64,000 nt of DNA, from NCBI GenBank assembly GCA_965226755.1, contig CBDDDT010000003.1, forward strand, positions 744,001 through 808,000, read 5' to 3'. This DNA is from Bog-113 sp965226755 (GTDB lineage Bacteria > Acidobacteriota > Terriglobia > Bryobacterales > Bryobacteraceae). Positions 42,273-50,918 of this stretch are shown in pieces. A model generated the notes under the pieces. The model had not been told where the DNA came from. It was given only the letters and a program-made list of their open reading frames with translations, and ran no database searches. Position numbers and translations under genes: made by a program. Every line of letters starts with the position of its first letter. Within the stretch, counting starts at the first letter, position 1.

Positions 42273-44897
42273 ATGTCTCTTAAGGAGTATCAGCGGAAGC
42301 GAAATTTCCTGGCGACGCCGGAACCGGCGGGGCCGGCCGAGGCGGAACGGACGGTTGGCGGGAACCGATTTTACGTGCAGCGGCACCATGCGTCGCATCT
42401 GCATTATGACTTTCGCATGGAGGTGGACGGCACTTTGAAATCGTGGGCGGTGCCTAAGGGTCCGACGCTGGATCCGACGCCGAAGCACTTCGCCGCGATG
42501 GTGGAAGATCATCCGCTGGATTACGGAAATTTTGAGGGGAACATTCCAAAGGGCAATTACGGCGGCGGCAGCGTGATGCTTTGGGATCGCGGGACGTACA
42601 ACTTGATCGGAGACGCGGAGGCGGCTCAGCAGATTGAGCGCGGGGATTTCAAGTTTCATTTGCGGGGCGAGAAGCTGAAAGGCGATTTCGCGCTGGTGAA
42701 GATGAAGAACCGAGGCAAGGGCAATGAGTGGCTGCTGCTGAAGAAAAAGGATGCGGCAGCGGCGCCGGGGTGGGATACAGAGAGTTACGCGTACAGCGTG
42801 CTGACGGGGCGCACGCAGGAAGAGATCGCGCATGAGTTGCCGGGGCACCTGGATACGGGCGTGAAGGCGGCCGCGACGGAGACGGCGGATGCGGCGAAGA
42901 AGAAGGCGCCCAGGAAGGTGACTAAAGCGCCGGCCGCGGGGGCGGTGGAAGCGCCGATGCCCGGATTTTTCGCTCCGATGGCGGCCACGCTGACGGCTTC
43001 CCTGCCTGCTTCGCAAGATTGGATTGCGGAGTTGAAGTGGGACGGCGTGCGCGCGCTCTGTTTCGTGGATGACGGGAAGCTCGAGATTTACACGCGGAAT
43101 GGCAATCGGTGCGAGCGGCAATATCCGGAGTTGTCGGTGCTGCCGCATCAAGTGGCGGGGCGGCAGGCGGTGCTGGATGGCGAGATCGCGGTTCTGGATG
43201 AAAAAGGAGCGCCGAGTTTTGCGCTGATTCAGCCGCGGATTATGGCGGCGGATGCAGCAGCGGTGGCGAACATGACCCGCACGCGCCCGGTCCGACTGTT
43301 TCTATTCGACCTGCTGTACCTGGATGGGTGGGATCTGCGCAATGCGGAGTTGGGGGAACGGCGCAAGCTGCTCGAGAAGGTGGTGAGGCGGGAAGATCCG
43401 GTGCGCATTTCGGATACGTTTTCGCCTGAAGAGACATTGGTGGAAGCGGCGCGGCAGAACGGGCTGGAAGGGCTGGTGGCCAAGTGCGTGACGAGCACGT
43501 ATGAGTCGCGCCGGAGCCGGAACTGGCTGAAGCTGAAGCTGATTCAGCAGCAGGAATTTGTGATCTGCGGGTACACGGCGGGAGAGCGCGATCATTTTGG
43601 AGCGCTGGTGCTGGGTTTTTACGAAAAGGGGAAACTGCACTGGGCCGGGAACGTGGGGACGGGCTTCGACCAGAAGATGCTCGCCGCGGTTCGGGAAAAG
43701 CTGGATGCGCTCAAGAAACCGAAGGACCGGTTGCTGAGCGACGCGAAAATTCCGAAGGACGTGGTGTGGGTGTCGCCGGAGTTGGTGTGCGAAGTGAAGT
43801 TCTCAAACTGGACTCCGGAAAAGCATTTGCGGGCGCCGGTGTTTTTGGGATTGCGGCAGGACGTGGATCCGAAGGAAACGCGGGAGGAAAAGCCGGAGGC
43901 GATCACGGAGGATGCGCCGCGGGCCGCGAAGAAGGCAGCAGCTAAGAAGACAGCCAAGAAGGCGGATGCGGCGCAACCGCTCATTGCACCGAGCGGAGAA
44001 GAAGCGCGCTGCACGGTGGACGGGCACGAGCTGAAGTTCAGCCATCTGAGTAAGGTGTTTTATCCGGTTGAAGGTTACACGAAACGCGACTTACTCAATT
44101 ACTACTCGGCCGTGTCCGGATTTTTACTGCCGCATTTGAAAGACCGGCCGTTGTCGTTGAAGAGATATCCAAACGGCATTCACGCGGATTACTTCTTTCA
44201 GAAGAACTCGGGGGAAAGTTTTCCGTCGTGGCTGCGCTTCGAGGAAGTGGACGGGATCCGGTATGTGCTGGCGGAAGACCGGGCCGCGCTGTTGTATCTG
44301 ACGAATCTGGGTTGTGTCGATCAGAATCCGTATATGAGCCGCGTGGGGTCGATTGGCAACCCGGATTGGATTCTCATCGATCTGGATCCGATGGAATGTC
44401 CTTTCGAGATGATCGTGGAAGCGGCGCAACTGGTGCGCGAGATTCTGGACGGGATTGGATTAGCGGGTTATCCGAAGACGACCGGCGGGGACGGGATGCA
44501 TGTGTATATTCCGCTGCAGCCGATTTACTCGTATGAGAACTCGAAGCAGTTTGCGGAAGTGCTGGCGGGGATCGCGCAGGCGCGGCGACCGGAACTGTTT
44601 ACGACTCCGCGATCGGTGGCGAAGCGGCAGAAAAACCGCGTGTACTTCGATTACCTGCAGAACGGCGAGGGGAAGACGATTGCGGCGCCGTATGTGACGC
44701 GGGCATACGACGGGGCGCCGGTGGCGACTCCCCTGGCTTGGGATGAGGTGAAGAGCGGGCTGGATCCGAAGCAGTTTACGATTCGGAACGCGGTAGAGCG
44801 ATTCCAGGCGAGAGGCGATCTATTCGCGGGGGTCTTGAAGAAGGGGCAGAAGTTGGACCGGGCGTTTGGGCGGCTGGAGAAGATGGTGAAAGCGTAA
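42273..44897 (+). CDS. ligD: ATP-dependent DNA ligase D (PE-ligase-polymerase)
   Basis: 874 residues from the ATG at 42273; the frame upstream of this lies antisense inside ku and is not real. N-terminal 3'-phosphoesterase (about 30-170): RHHASHLHYDFRMEVDG and GNFEGNIPKGNYGGGSV. Ligase (about 230-530): ELKWDGVRAL with the adenylated Lys255, and EGLVAKCVTSTYE. An Ala/Lys-rich linker (about 540-575). Polymerase/primase domain (about 585-870): WILIDLDPMECPFEM and YPKTTGGDGMHVYIPL. The three domains of the complete end-joining enzyme are intact. Order PE-Lig-Pol is as in proteobacterial LigD. Confidence 0.96.
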   Translation: MSLKEYQRKRNFLATPEPAGPAEAERTVGGNRFYVQRHHASHLHYDFRMEVDGTLKSWAVPKGPTLDPTPKHFAAMVEDHPLDYGNFEGNIPKGNYGGGSVMLWDRGTYNLIGDAEAAQQIERGDFKFHLRGEKLKGDFALVKMKNRGKGNEWLLLKKKDAAAAPGWDTESYAYSVLTGRTQEEIAHELPGHLDTGVKAAATETADAAKKKAPRKVTKAPAAGAVEAPMPGFFAPMAATLTASLPASQDWIAELKWDGVRALCFVDDGKLEIYTRNGNRCERQYPELSVLPHQVAGRQAVLDGEIAVLDEKGAPSFALIQPRIMAADAAAVANMTRTRPVRLFLFDLLYLDGWDLRNAELGERRKLLEKVVRREDPVRISDTFSPEETLVEAARQNGLEGLVAKCVTSTYESRRSRNWLKLKLIQQQEFVICGYTAGERDHFGALVLGFYEKGKLHWAGNVGTGFDQKMLAAVREKLDALKKPKDRLLSDAKIPKDVVWVSPELVCEVKFSNWTPEKHLRAPVFLGLRQDVDPKETREEKPEAITEDAPRAAKKAAAKKTAKKADAAQPLIAPSGEEARCTVDGHELKFSHLSKVFYPVEGYTKRDLLNYYSAVSGFLLPHLKDRPLSLKRYPNGIHADYFFQKNSGESFPSWLRFEEVDGIRYVLAEDRAALLYLTNLGCVDQNPYMSRVGSIGNPDWILIDLDPMECPFEMIVEAAQLVREILDGIGLAGYPKTTGGDGMHVYIPLQPIYSYENSKQFAEVLAGIAQARRPELFTTPRSVAKRQKNRVYFDYLQNGEGKTIAAPYVTRAYDGAPVATPLAWDEVKSGLDPKQFTIRNAVERFQARGDLFAGVLKKGQKLDRAFGRLEKMVKA

Positions 44898-44911
44898 GGA
44901 GGCAAGCGCTT

Positions 44912-46237
44912 TTACTGGCGCTCTTTGCGGAGCCGCTGAATCTCGGCGAGTCTTTCGCCGATGCGGCGTTCGAGACCGCGATCGGTGGGGTGGTAGTAAG
45001 TGCGATCGCGGAGGGATTCGGGGAGACATTCCATTCCCGTGATGGCGTCATCGGACTGGTGGGCGTGCTGGTAACCGGCGCCGTACCCCCATTGCTTCAT
45101 GTGGCGCGTGGAGGCGTTGCGGAGATGAAGGGGAACGGGCTCGGCACGGGATTCGGCAATTTCCTTCCGGACAGCGCTTAAGGCGCGGTAGCCGGCGTCG
45201 GACTTGGGAGCGACCGCGAGATAAATGGCGAGCTGGGCGAGAGCGAGGTCGCCTTCCGGGATTCCGAGGAAGTGGACGGCCTGTTGGACGGCCATGGCCT
45301 GTTCGAGAGCGCGAGGATCGGCGAGGCCGATGTCCTCGACCGCCATGCGGACCATGCGGCGGGCGATGTACATGCGGTCCTCGCCGGCCTCAAGCATGCG
45401 GGCGAGCCAGTAGAGCGAGGCATCGACGTCGCTGGAGCGGATGGACTTGTGGAGCGCGGAGATGATGTTGTAGTGCTCTTCGCCGGTCTTGTCGTAGAGG
45501 AGCACTTTGCGCTGGACGGCGCCGGCGATATCGGCTTCGGCGACTTCACCGCCGGGCGGGGTAGCGCCGACGACGGCCTCGAGCGTGTTGTAGGCGGCGC
45601 GGGCGTCGCCGTTGGAATGGGTCGCGATGGAATGCAGCAGGCTAACGGAGACGGAAACGCCGCGGGCGCCGAGCCCCTGTTCGCGATCGGTGAGGGCACG
45701 CTGGAGAAGATCCACGATCTGGTCGTCAGAGAGCGGCTCAAGAGCGTACACGCGGGAGCGCGAGAGGAGCGCGGCGTTCACTTCGAAGGAAGGATTTTCG
45801 GTGGTGGCGCCGATGAGGATGATGTCGCCGCGCTCGACATAGGGGAGAAAAGCGTCCTGCTGGGCCCTGTTGAAGCGGTGGATTTCATCGATGAAGAGGA
45901 TGGTGCGGCGGCCCGACCCGCGGAGGCGTTCCGCGTCCGCCATGACGGCTTTGATTTCCTTGATGCCGCCCAGGACGGCGCTGAAGGGGATGAATTCGGA
46001 GTGCGTGGAGGCGGCTATGATGCGGGCGAGAGTCGTTTTTCCGACGCCAGGCGGGCCCCAGAGAATGACGCTGGAGAGGCGATCCTGCTCGATTTGCTGT
46101 CGCAAGGGTTTGCCGGGCGCGAGGATGTGCTGCTGGCCGGCGAGGTCTTCAAGGCGCCGGGGGCGCATACGCTCGGCTAGGGGGCGCGAGAGATCGCGAG
46201 GATCAGGCGGAAGCGGAGCGGAATCGAACAGGCTCAC
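44912..46237 (-). CDS. rarA: replication-associated recombination protein A, AAA+ ATPase
   Basis: 441 residues. Walker A WGPPGVGKTTLARIIA, Walker B ILFIDEIHRFNRAQQDAF, and sensor I GATTENPSFEVNAALLSR. The C-terminal RarA oligomerisation domain has IGLADPRALEQAM and KQWGYGAGYQHAHQSDDAI. It is a tetrameric clamp-loader-like ATPase that acts at stalled replication forks. Its ATG overlaps the stop of the TrmH methyltransferase gene by 4 bases. The 3' end faces ligD with a 14-base gap. Confidence 0.95.
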   Translation of the reverse strand: MSLFDSAPLPPDPRDLSRPLAERMRPRRLEDLAGQQHILAPGKPLRQQIEQDRLSSVILWGPPGVGKTTLARIIAASTHSEFIPFSAVLGGIKEIKAVMADAERLRGSGRRTILFIDEIHRFNRAQQDAFLPYVERGDIILIGATTENPSFEVNAALLSRSRVYALEPLSDDQIVDLLQRALTDREQGLGARGVSVSVSLLHSIATHSNGDARAAYNTLEAVVGATPPGGEVAEADIAGAVQRKVLLYDKTGEEHYNIISALHKSIRSSDVDASLYWLARMLEAGEDRMYIARRMVRMAVEDIGLADPRALEQAMAVQQAVHFLGIPEGDLALAQLAIYLAVAPKSDAGYRALSAVRKEIAESRAEPVPLHLRNASTRHMKQWGYGAGYQHAHQSDDAITGMECLPESLRDRTYYHPTDRGLERRIGERLAEIQRLRKERQ

Positions 46238-47010
46238 GGGCGGTTCCTTTGGCGGGAGGCTTCATAGAGAAGAACGCCGGCGGCCATGGCGGCATTGAGG
46301 GATTCGACGCCAAGGGTGGGGATGGAGATTTTTTGGGCAGCGCGGGAGAAGGCGTCGTTGAGTCCCTGCCCTTCGCTACCGATCAGGAGCGCGACGGGGC
46401 GGGTGAGGTCATAGCTCCAAGCGGGGGTTGCGCCGGATTGGCGGGGGACGGCGGCGAGCAGGGAGACGCGATTCCGCAGGAGATCGTGAACCGCGGGGAG
46501 ACTGAGTCCGCGCAGGAAGGGGATGCGGAAGAGCGATCCGGCGGAGGCGCGAACGGTCTTGGGATGGTGCGGACTGACGGCGCCTTTGGGGAAGATCAGG
46601 CCGGTGGCACCAAAAGCTTCGGCGGCGCGGGCGACAGCGCCGGCGTTGCCGGGGTCTTGGACCCCATCGAGGACGACGATGAGCGGCACGGCGCCAAAGA
46701 TGGATTCGGGGACATGGATGGGCGGTTCCACTAGGGCGAGAATGCCTTGCGGGGATTCGGTGGCGGAGATGCCGCGAAAGACTTTGGCGGAGACGTGAAT
46801 GACGAGATCGGCTTGCAGGTTTTCCGGTACGGGGACATCTTCGGTTAGAACGAGACGCGGAATACGGAGGCTACCGCGGGCGGCTTCAAAGACTACACGG
46901 GGGCCTTCAGCGATCATCCAGCCGCGCGCGGTAAGGCCGCCGGCATGCTGAGCGGCGCGAATTTCCTTCAACAGCGGGTTAGCAGGGCTGGTGATGAGGT
47001 GAGAGGCCAT
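46234..47010 (-). CDS. TrmH/SpoU-family RNA methyltransferase
   Basis: 258 residues from the ATG at 47010; longer frames are antisense of the next gene. N-terminal substrate-binding region: SPANPLLKEIRAAQHAGG and MIAEGPRVVFEA. Knotted SPOUT domain (about 100-258): VLDGVQDPGNAGAVARAAEAFGA, VRASAGSLFRIPF, LLIGSEGQGLND and the final ESLNAAMAAGVLLYEASRQR. It methylates a ribose 2'-OH in tRNA or rRNA; the site cannot be told. A purine-rich AAGGAG abuts the ATG with almost no spacing, which is unusual. Confidence 0.87.
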   Translation of the reverse strand: MASHLITSPANPLLKEIRAAQHAGGLTARGWMIAEGPRVVFEAARGSLRIPRLVLTEDVPVPENLQADLVIHVSAKVFRGISATESPQGILALVEPPIHVPESIFGAVPLIVVLDGVQDPGNAGAVARAAEAFGATGLIFPKGAVSPHHPKTVRASAGSLFRIPFLRGLSLPAVHDLLRNRVSLLAAVPRQSGATPAWSYDLTRPVALLIGSEGQGLNDAFSRAAQKISIPTLGVESLNAAMAAGVLLYEASRQRNRP

Positions 47011-47634
47011 CTCCTTTACAATGTTGTCATCAGCATATCTCGAACCCTCAAGCGGAGCCTGTGGCTGCTGGTCGCGTTGCCGCTGGTATTCGCGCTCGGA
47101 TATTTTCTGTCTTTGACGCTGCGAATCGCGCGCCAATCGACACATGACGAGGCGCGGAAGGCGGACGTGATCGTGGTGATGGGAGCGGCGGAGTATCGAG
47201 GCCGGCCCTCACCGGTGCTCAAGTCGCGTCTGGACCACGCGCTTTCGTTGTACGCGAAGGGCATGGCGCCGATCATCATGACGACGGGCGGGGCGGGCGG
47301 CGATCCGCAGTTCACGGAGAGCACGGTGGGGCGAGCGTATCTGATCGATCGAGGAGTGCCTCCGGAGCGGATTGTGGTGGAGTCGGAGAGCAATTCGACC
47401 TTGTACTCGGTGGCGGCGGCGGCGGAGATCATGCGGCGGATGGGGCTGCGATCGTGCATTCTGGTGAGCGACGGGTATCACATTTTCCGGGCGAAGCGCA
47501 TGCTGCAGTCGGAGGGGATCGCGGCGTATGGATCACCGCGTTATTCGCAGCCGCAGAGTAAGACGCGGGAGTACTGGCTTTACTTTCGACAGGCGGTGGG
47601 ATACGCGTTGTGGAAGGTGGGGATTTCGATTTAG
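46999..47634 (+). CDS. YdcF/DUF218-family membrane protein
   Basis: About 211 residues if translation starts at GTG 46999, the most plausible start; no other ATG/GTG/TTG precedes the membrane helix. One membrane anchor (SLWLLVALPLVFALGYFLSL) is followed by a DUF218 domain: ADVIVVMGAAEYRGRPSPVL, SRLDHALSLYAKG, ESNSTLYSVAAAAEIM and RSCILVSDGYHIFRAKRML. The family is linked to peptidoglycan or envelope polysaccharide handling. The start would overlap the divergent TrmH start by 12 bases, so the 5' end deserves checking. Confidence 0.78.
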   Translation: MRGHLLYNVVISISRTLKRSLWLLVALPLVFALGYFLSLTLRIARQSTHDEARKADVIVVMGAAEYRGRPSPVLKSRLDHALSLYAKGMAPIIMTTGGAGGDPQFTESTVGRAYLIDRGVPPERIVVESESNSTLYSVAAAAEIMRRMGLRSCILVSDGYHIFRAKRMLQSEGIAAYGSPRYSQPQSKTREYWLYFRQAVGYALWKVGISI

Positions 47635-47664
47635 GGCGCAGGCGGGACGGTGTAAGCTCGGGAC

Positions 47665-48243
47665 ATGACCCGACGATCCCTGTGCATGATCGCGATGCTG
47701 GCCACGTCCCCGGCGGTCCTGCCCGCGCAAACGCCCGCTTCTCAACCTTCGGCGATGCCGCCGGAAATGGACGCTTCGCGGGAGCAGCGGAAGAGTCCGC
47801 ATGATCAGGCGAGCGTCGATCTGAACGGCAAGAAGGTGACGATCGAGTATGGACGACCGTATCTGCACGGGAGAAAAGCGGTGGGGGGAACGCTGGTTCC
47901 TTACGACGAGGTTTGGCGGTTAGGGTCGGACGAAGCGACGAAACTGACGACGGCGACGGATCTGCAGATTGGCGATCTGGCGGTTCCGGCGGGAAGTTAC
48001 GCGCTGTTCACGATCGCGACGGCGAAGGGGTGGACGCTGATCGTGAGTAAGACGGCCAACCAGTGGGGAGCGTTCAGCTATGACAAAGGTCAGGATTTAG
48101 GGCGAACGCCGATGCAGGTGGCGAAGCTGACCTCGCCGGTGGAGCAATTCACCATCGCTTTCAAGAAGACGGGCGACCACGCGGCGAAGCTGATGCTGAC
48201 GTGGGAGAACACGTCGGCGACGGTTGATATTACTGCGAAATGA
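47665..48243 (+). CDS. DUF2911 secreted protein
   Basis: 192 residues. Signal peptide ends near VLPAQTPAS. The domain follows DUF2911: SPHDQASVDLNGKKVTIEYG, YGRPYLHGRKAVGGTLVPYD, VWRLGSDEATKLTTATDLQ, VPAGSYALFTIA and LIVSKTANQWG. Function unknown; common in Bacteroidetes and Acidobacteria. It ends with a 14-base convergent overlap with ttcA. Confidence 0.92.
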   Translation: MTRRSLCMIAMLATSPAVLPAQTPASQPSAMPPEMDASREQRKSPHDQASVDLNGKKVTIEYGRPYLHGRKAVGGTLVPYDEVWRLGSDEATKLTTATDLQIGDLAVPAGSYALFTIATAKGWTLIVSKTANQWGAFSYDKGQDLGRTPMQVAKLTSPVEQFTIAFKKTGDHAAKLMLTWENTSATVDITAK

Positions 48244-49018
48244 TGGGGAAAAGCTCGGAATCGGATTCGAGAGCGGACGGGGGCTCGAGTTCCAGGTAGC
48301 GGGGATCGAGGAGGCGCGAAGGCTGAATGTTCCCCATCGCGGAGAGCAGGTTCTCTTTGAGGTGGGGATGATCCAGTTCAAGTTCGGAGAAGATATCGCG
48401 AATGGAGCGGCGGACGGTGCCGGTTTTGTGGGAGCAGCCGCAGGGGATCACAGGGATGCCGCGCAGTTCGGAGTAGGCGCGGGTGACGGTTTCCGGTACC
48501 AGAACCAACGGCCGGATGAGCCGGAAATCGCGCTCGCGGGACCAGGTGACGGCGGGAAGAGCGGACAAGCGTCCCGTAAACATGGCGTTGCGGAGCAGGG
48601 ATTCGCAGAAATCATCGGCGGTGTGGCCGAAGGCGATGACGTTGGCGTTCAGGCCGCGAGCGATCTGGTAGACGGCGCGGCGGCGGTAGCGGCTGCAGAG
48701 GTCGCAACCGTGGCCGGGCTGGTCGTCGATGAGACGGATGGACGGGTTGTCGCGGTGGTAAGTCCACTCAACGCCGAGGCCGCGGATGTAATCGCCGATG
48801 GGCTCGATGGGACGGAGGAATTTACCTTGCTCGACGGTGAAGGCGCAGACGGAGAAATCGATAGGGGCGCGCTTGGAGAGCAGGAGCAGAGCTTCGAGGA
48901 GCGCCATGGAATCTTTGCCGCCGGAGACGGCGACGGCGACGCGATCGCCATCGCGGACCATGCGAAAGCGGGCGATGGCCTCGCCGACCTTCCGCAAGAG
49001 CGTTTTTTCGAGATCCAC
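48230..49018 (-). CDS. ttcA: tRNA 2-thiocytidine synthetase TtcA
   Basis: 262 residues. PP-loop VAVAVSGGKDSMALLEALL. The iron-sulfur/catalytic cysteines are in GHGCDLCSRYRRRAVY (CxxC) and VIPCGCSHKTG. AFGHTADDFCESLLRNAMF is the family's GHxxDDxxET-type segment. It adds sulfur to C32 of certain tRNAs in an ATP- and Fe-S-dependent reaction. It is divergent from rsmB with a 14-base gap, so the two promoters overlap. Confidence 0.94.
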   Translation of the reverse strand: MDLEKTLLRKVGEAIARFRMVRDGDRVAVAVSGGKDSMALLEALLLLSKRAPIDFSVCAFTVEQGKFLRPIEPIGDYIRGLGVEWTYHRDNPSIRLIDDQPGHGCDLCSRYRRRAVYQIARGLNANVIAFGHTADDFCESLLRNAMFTGRLSALPAVTWSRERDFRLIRPLVLVPETVTRAYSELRGIPVIPCGCSHKTGTVRRSIRDIFSELELDHPHLKENLLSAMGNIQPSRLLDPRYLELEPPSALESDSELFPIISQ

Positions 49019-49032
49019 AAAGCGATTGTGAC

Positions 49033-50169
49033 ATGGCGCGAGCGGCCATAGCCCGGCGGGTGGCGTTCGAGATCCTGCTGCGGACGGCGGCGGGCGGCTA
49101 TGCGAGCGAACTGCTGGTGAGCCGGACGGCGGGACTGGATTCGCGCGATGCGGGCCTGGCGGCGGAGATCACGCTGGGGGTTTTGCGGCGGCAGGGGCAG
49201 CTCGACTTCCTGATCGAGCGCCATTCCAACCGGCCAGGGCGGCGGATCGATCCCGAAGTGGCGACGGCGATCCGCATGGCGATATACCAGATCCGGTTTC
49301 TGGACCGGGTTCCGGCGTATGCGGCGGTGAATGACAGTCTGAACCTGCTGCGGGAAGCGCACAAGACTTCTTCGGTGGGATTCGCGAACGCGGTGCTGCG
49401 GAAGGTGAGCGGGAAGGAAACGGCGATTCCGGGGGATCGGGCGCTGCCGCCATGGCTCCTGGAGAAATGGACGGGAGATTTCGGGCGGGAGACGGCGGAA
49501 GCGATTGGAGAAGCGAGTTTGCCGGTTCCGCGGTTGTATCAGCACGTGTGCGCGGATTGCGAACCGCCGACGGGGGCGCGAGCGACGGATGTGGCGGGAT
49601 GTTGGGAAGTGGACGCGCCGGACGCGCGATATCGGGTGCAGGATATCGGTTCGCAGGCGATTGTTCCGCTGCTGGGGTTAGGGGGCGAGCACAGTTTTCT
49701 GGATGTGTGCTCGGCGCCTGGGAATAAGACGGCCCAGGCGCTCGAAGCGACCACCCATGTACTTGCGTGCGACTTATCGTTTCAACGGCTGAAACCGCTG
49801 AAAAGTTTAGGCATTCCTCTTTTGGCGGCGGACGCGGCGGAACCGTTGCCGCTGGGGCGGCGTTTCGACCGGATCCTGGTGGACGCGCCTTGTTCAGGGA
49901 CGGGAACGCTGGCGCACAACCCGGAAATCAAGTGGCGACTGCTGCGGGAGGATCTGCGCCGGTTCGCGGACCGGCAGACGAGGATTCTGGAAAACGCGCT
50001 GGCGGCGCTGGCTCCGGGAGGTCTCCTGGTGTATTCGACTTGTTCGCTGGAACCGGAAGAGAATGAAGAAGTTGCGCGGCGAGTCGCGGGGTCGCGGATC
50101 GAGCGGGAAGTGCGGCGGATTCCGGGGCGGGACCCCGGGGATGGCTTCTATGCGGCCGTGATACGATAA
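49033..50169 (+). CDS. rsmB: 16S rRNA (cytosine-C5) methyltransferase RsmB
   Basis: 378 residues. N-terminal NusB-like domain (about 1-130): ARRVAFEILLR and EITLGVLRRQGQLDFLIERH. C-terminal SAM domain: FLDVCSAPGNKTAQAL, then VDAPCSGTGTLAHNPEIKWRL and VYSTCSLEPEENEEV hold the two catalytic cysteines of the m5C family. It methylates C967 of 16S rRNA. Followed after 16 bases by rpe on the same strand. Confidence 0.93.
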   Translation: MARAAIARRVAFEILLRTAAGGYASELLVSRTAGLDSRDAGLAAEITLGVLRRQGQLDFLIERHSNRPGRRIDPEVATAIRMAIYQIRFLDRVPAYAAVNDSLNLLREAHKTSSVGFANAVLRKVSGKETAIPGDRALPPWLLEKWTGDFGRETAEAIGEASLPVPRLYQHVCADCEPPTGARATDVAGCWEVDAPDARYRVQDIGSQAIVPLLGLGGEHSFLDVCSAPGNKTAQALEATTHVLACDLSFQRLKPLKSLGIPLLAADAAEPLPLGRRFDRILVDAPCSGTGTLAHNPEIKWRLLREDLRRFADRQTRILENALAALAPGGLLVYSTCSLEPEENEEVARRVAGSRIEREVRRIPGRDPGDGFYAAVIR

Positions 50170-50185
50170 ACGCTTAAAGCACAAG

Positions 50186-50860
50186 ATGGTGGAGATTGTT
50201 CCTTCGATTCTATCCGCGGATTTCGCGCGTTTAGGAGAAGAGATCGCGCGGGTGGAGCAAGCGGGGATATCGATGCTGCACATCGATATCATGGACGGCC
50301 ATTTCGTGCCGAATCTGACGATGGGACCGCCTCTGGTGGAGTCCATCCGGAAACGGAGCAAGCTGCATTTCGACCTGCACTTGATGATCGACGACCCGGA
50401 CCAGTTTGCGCCTTTGTTTATCGACGCGGGCGCGAACCAGGTGACGGTGCATTGCGAGGCGGTGCATCATCTGGACCGGACGCTGCACGCGATTCAGGAG
50501 CGCGGCGTTCTGGCGGGAGTGGCGGTCAACCCGGCGACGCCGCTGGTGATGGTTGAGAACGTACTCGACTTTGTGGATTATGTGCTGGTGATGAGCGTGA
50601 ATCCGGGGTTCGGGGGACAGAGTTTTATCCCGGAGACGTTGAAGAAGGTGCAGCGGCTGGACCGGATCCGGAGCGAAGAGGGATTGAACTTCCGGATTGA
50701 GATCGACGGCGGGGTTTCGCCGAAGAACGTGACGGAAATCGTGAGGGCGGGCTGCGACTGGCTGGTTGCGGGCTCGTCGGTGTTTCACAGTGCGGATGCG
50801 GCAGCAGCCGTGAAAAGCATGCAACAGCTCGCCGCGGAAGCCAGGTCGGTCAAAGTCTAA
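50186..50860 (+). CDS. rpe: ribulose-phosphate 3-epimerase
   Basis: 224 residues. IVPSILSADFARLGEEI opening; HIDIMDGHFVPNLTMGPPLV and FDLHLMIDDPDQF carry the metal ligands (His, Asp, His), and VLVMSVNPGFGGQSFIP and IEIDGGVSPKNV complete the phosphate and metal sites. It interconverts ribulose 5-phosphate and xylulose 5-phosphate in the pentose phosphate pathway. Length and motifs are fully normal. Confidence 0.97.
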   Translation: MVEIVPSILSADFARLGEEIARVEQAGISMLHIDIMDGHFVPNLTMGPPLVESIRKRSKLHFDLHLMIDDPDQFAPLFIDAGANQVTVHCEAVHHLDRTLHAIQERGVLAGVAVNPATPLVMVENVLDFVDYVLVMSVNPGFGGQSFIPETLKKVQRLDRIRSEEGLNFRIEIDGGVSPKNVTEIVRAGCDWLVAGSSVFHSADAAAAVKSMQQLAAEARSVKV

Positions 50861-50918
50861 GAATCCAACGCGCGGGGGCAGTGGTTTGCAATCTGCCCGT
50901 TGACGCAAGGCAAACCTC

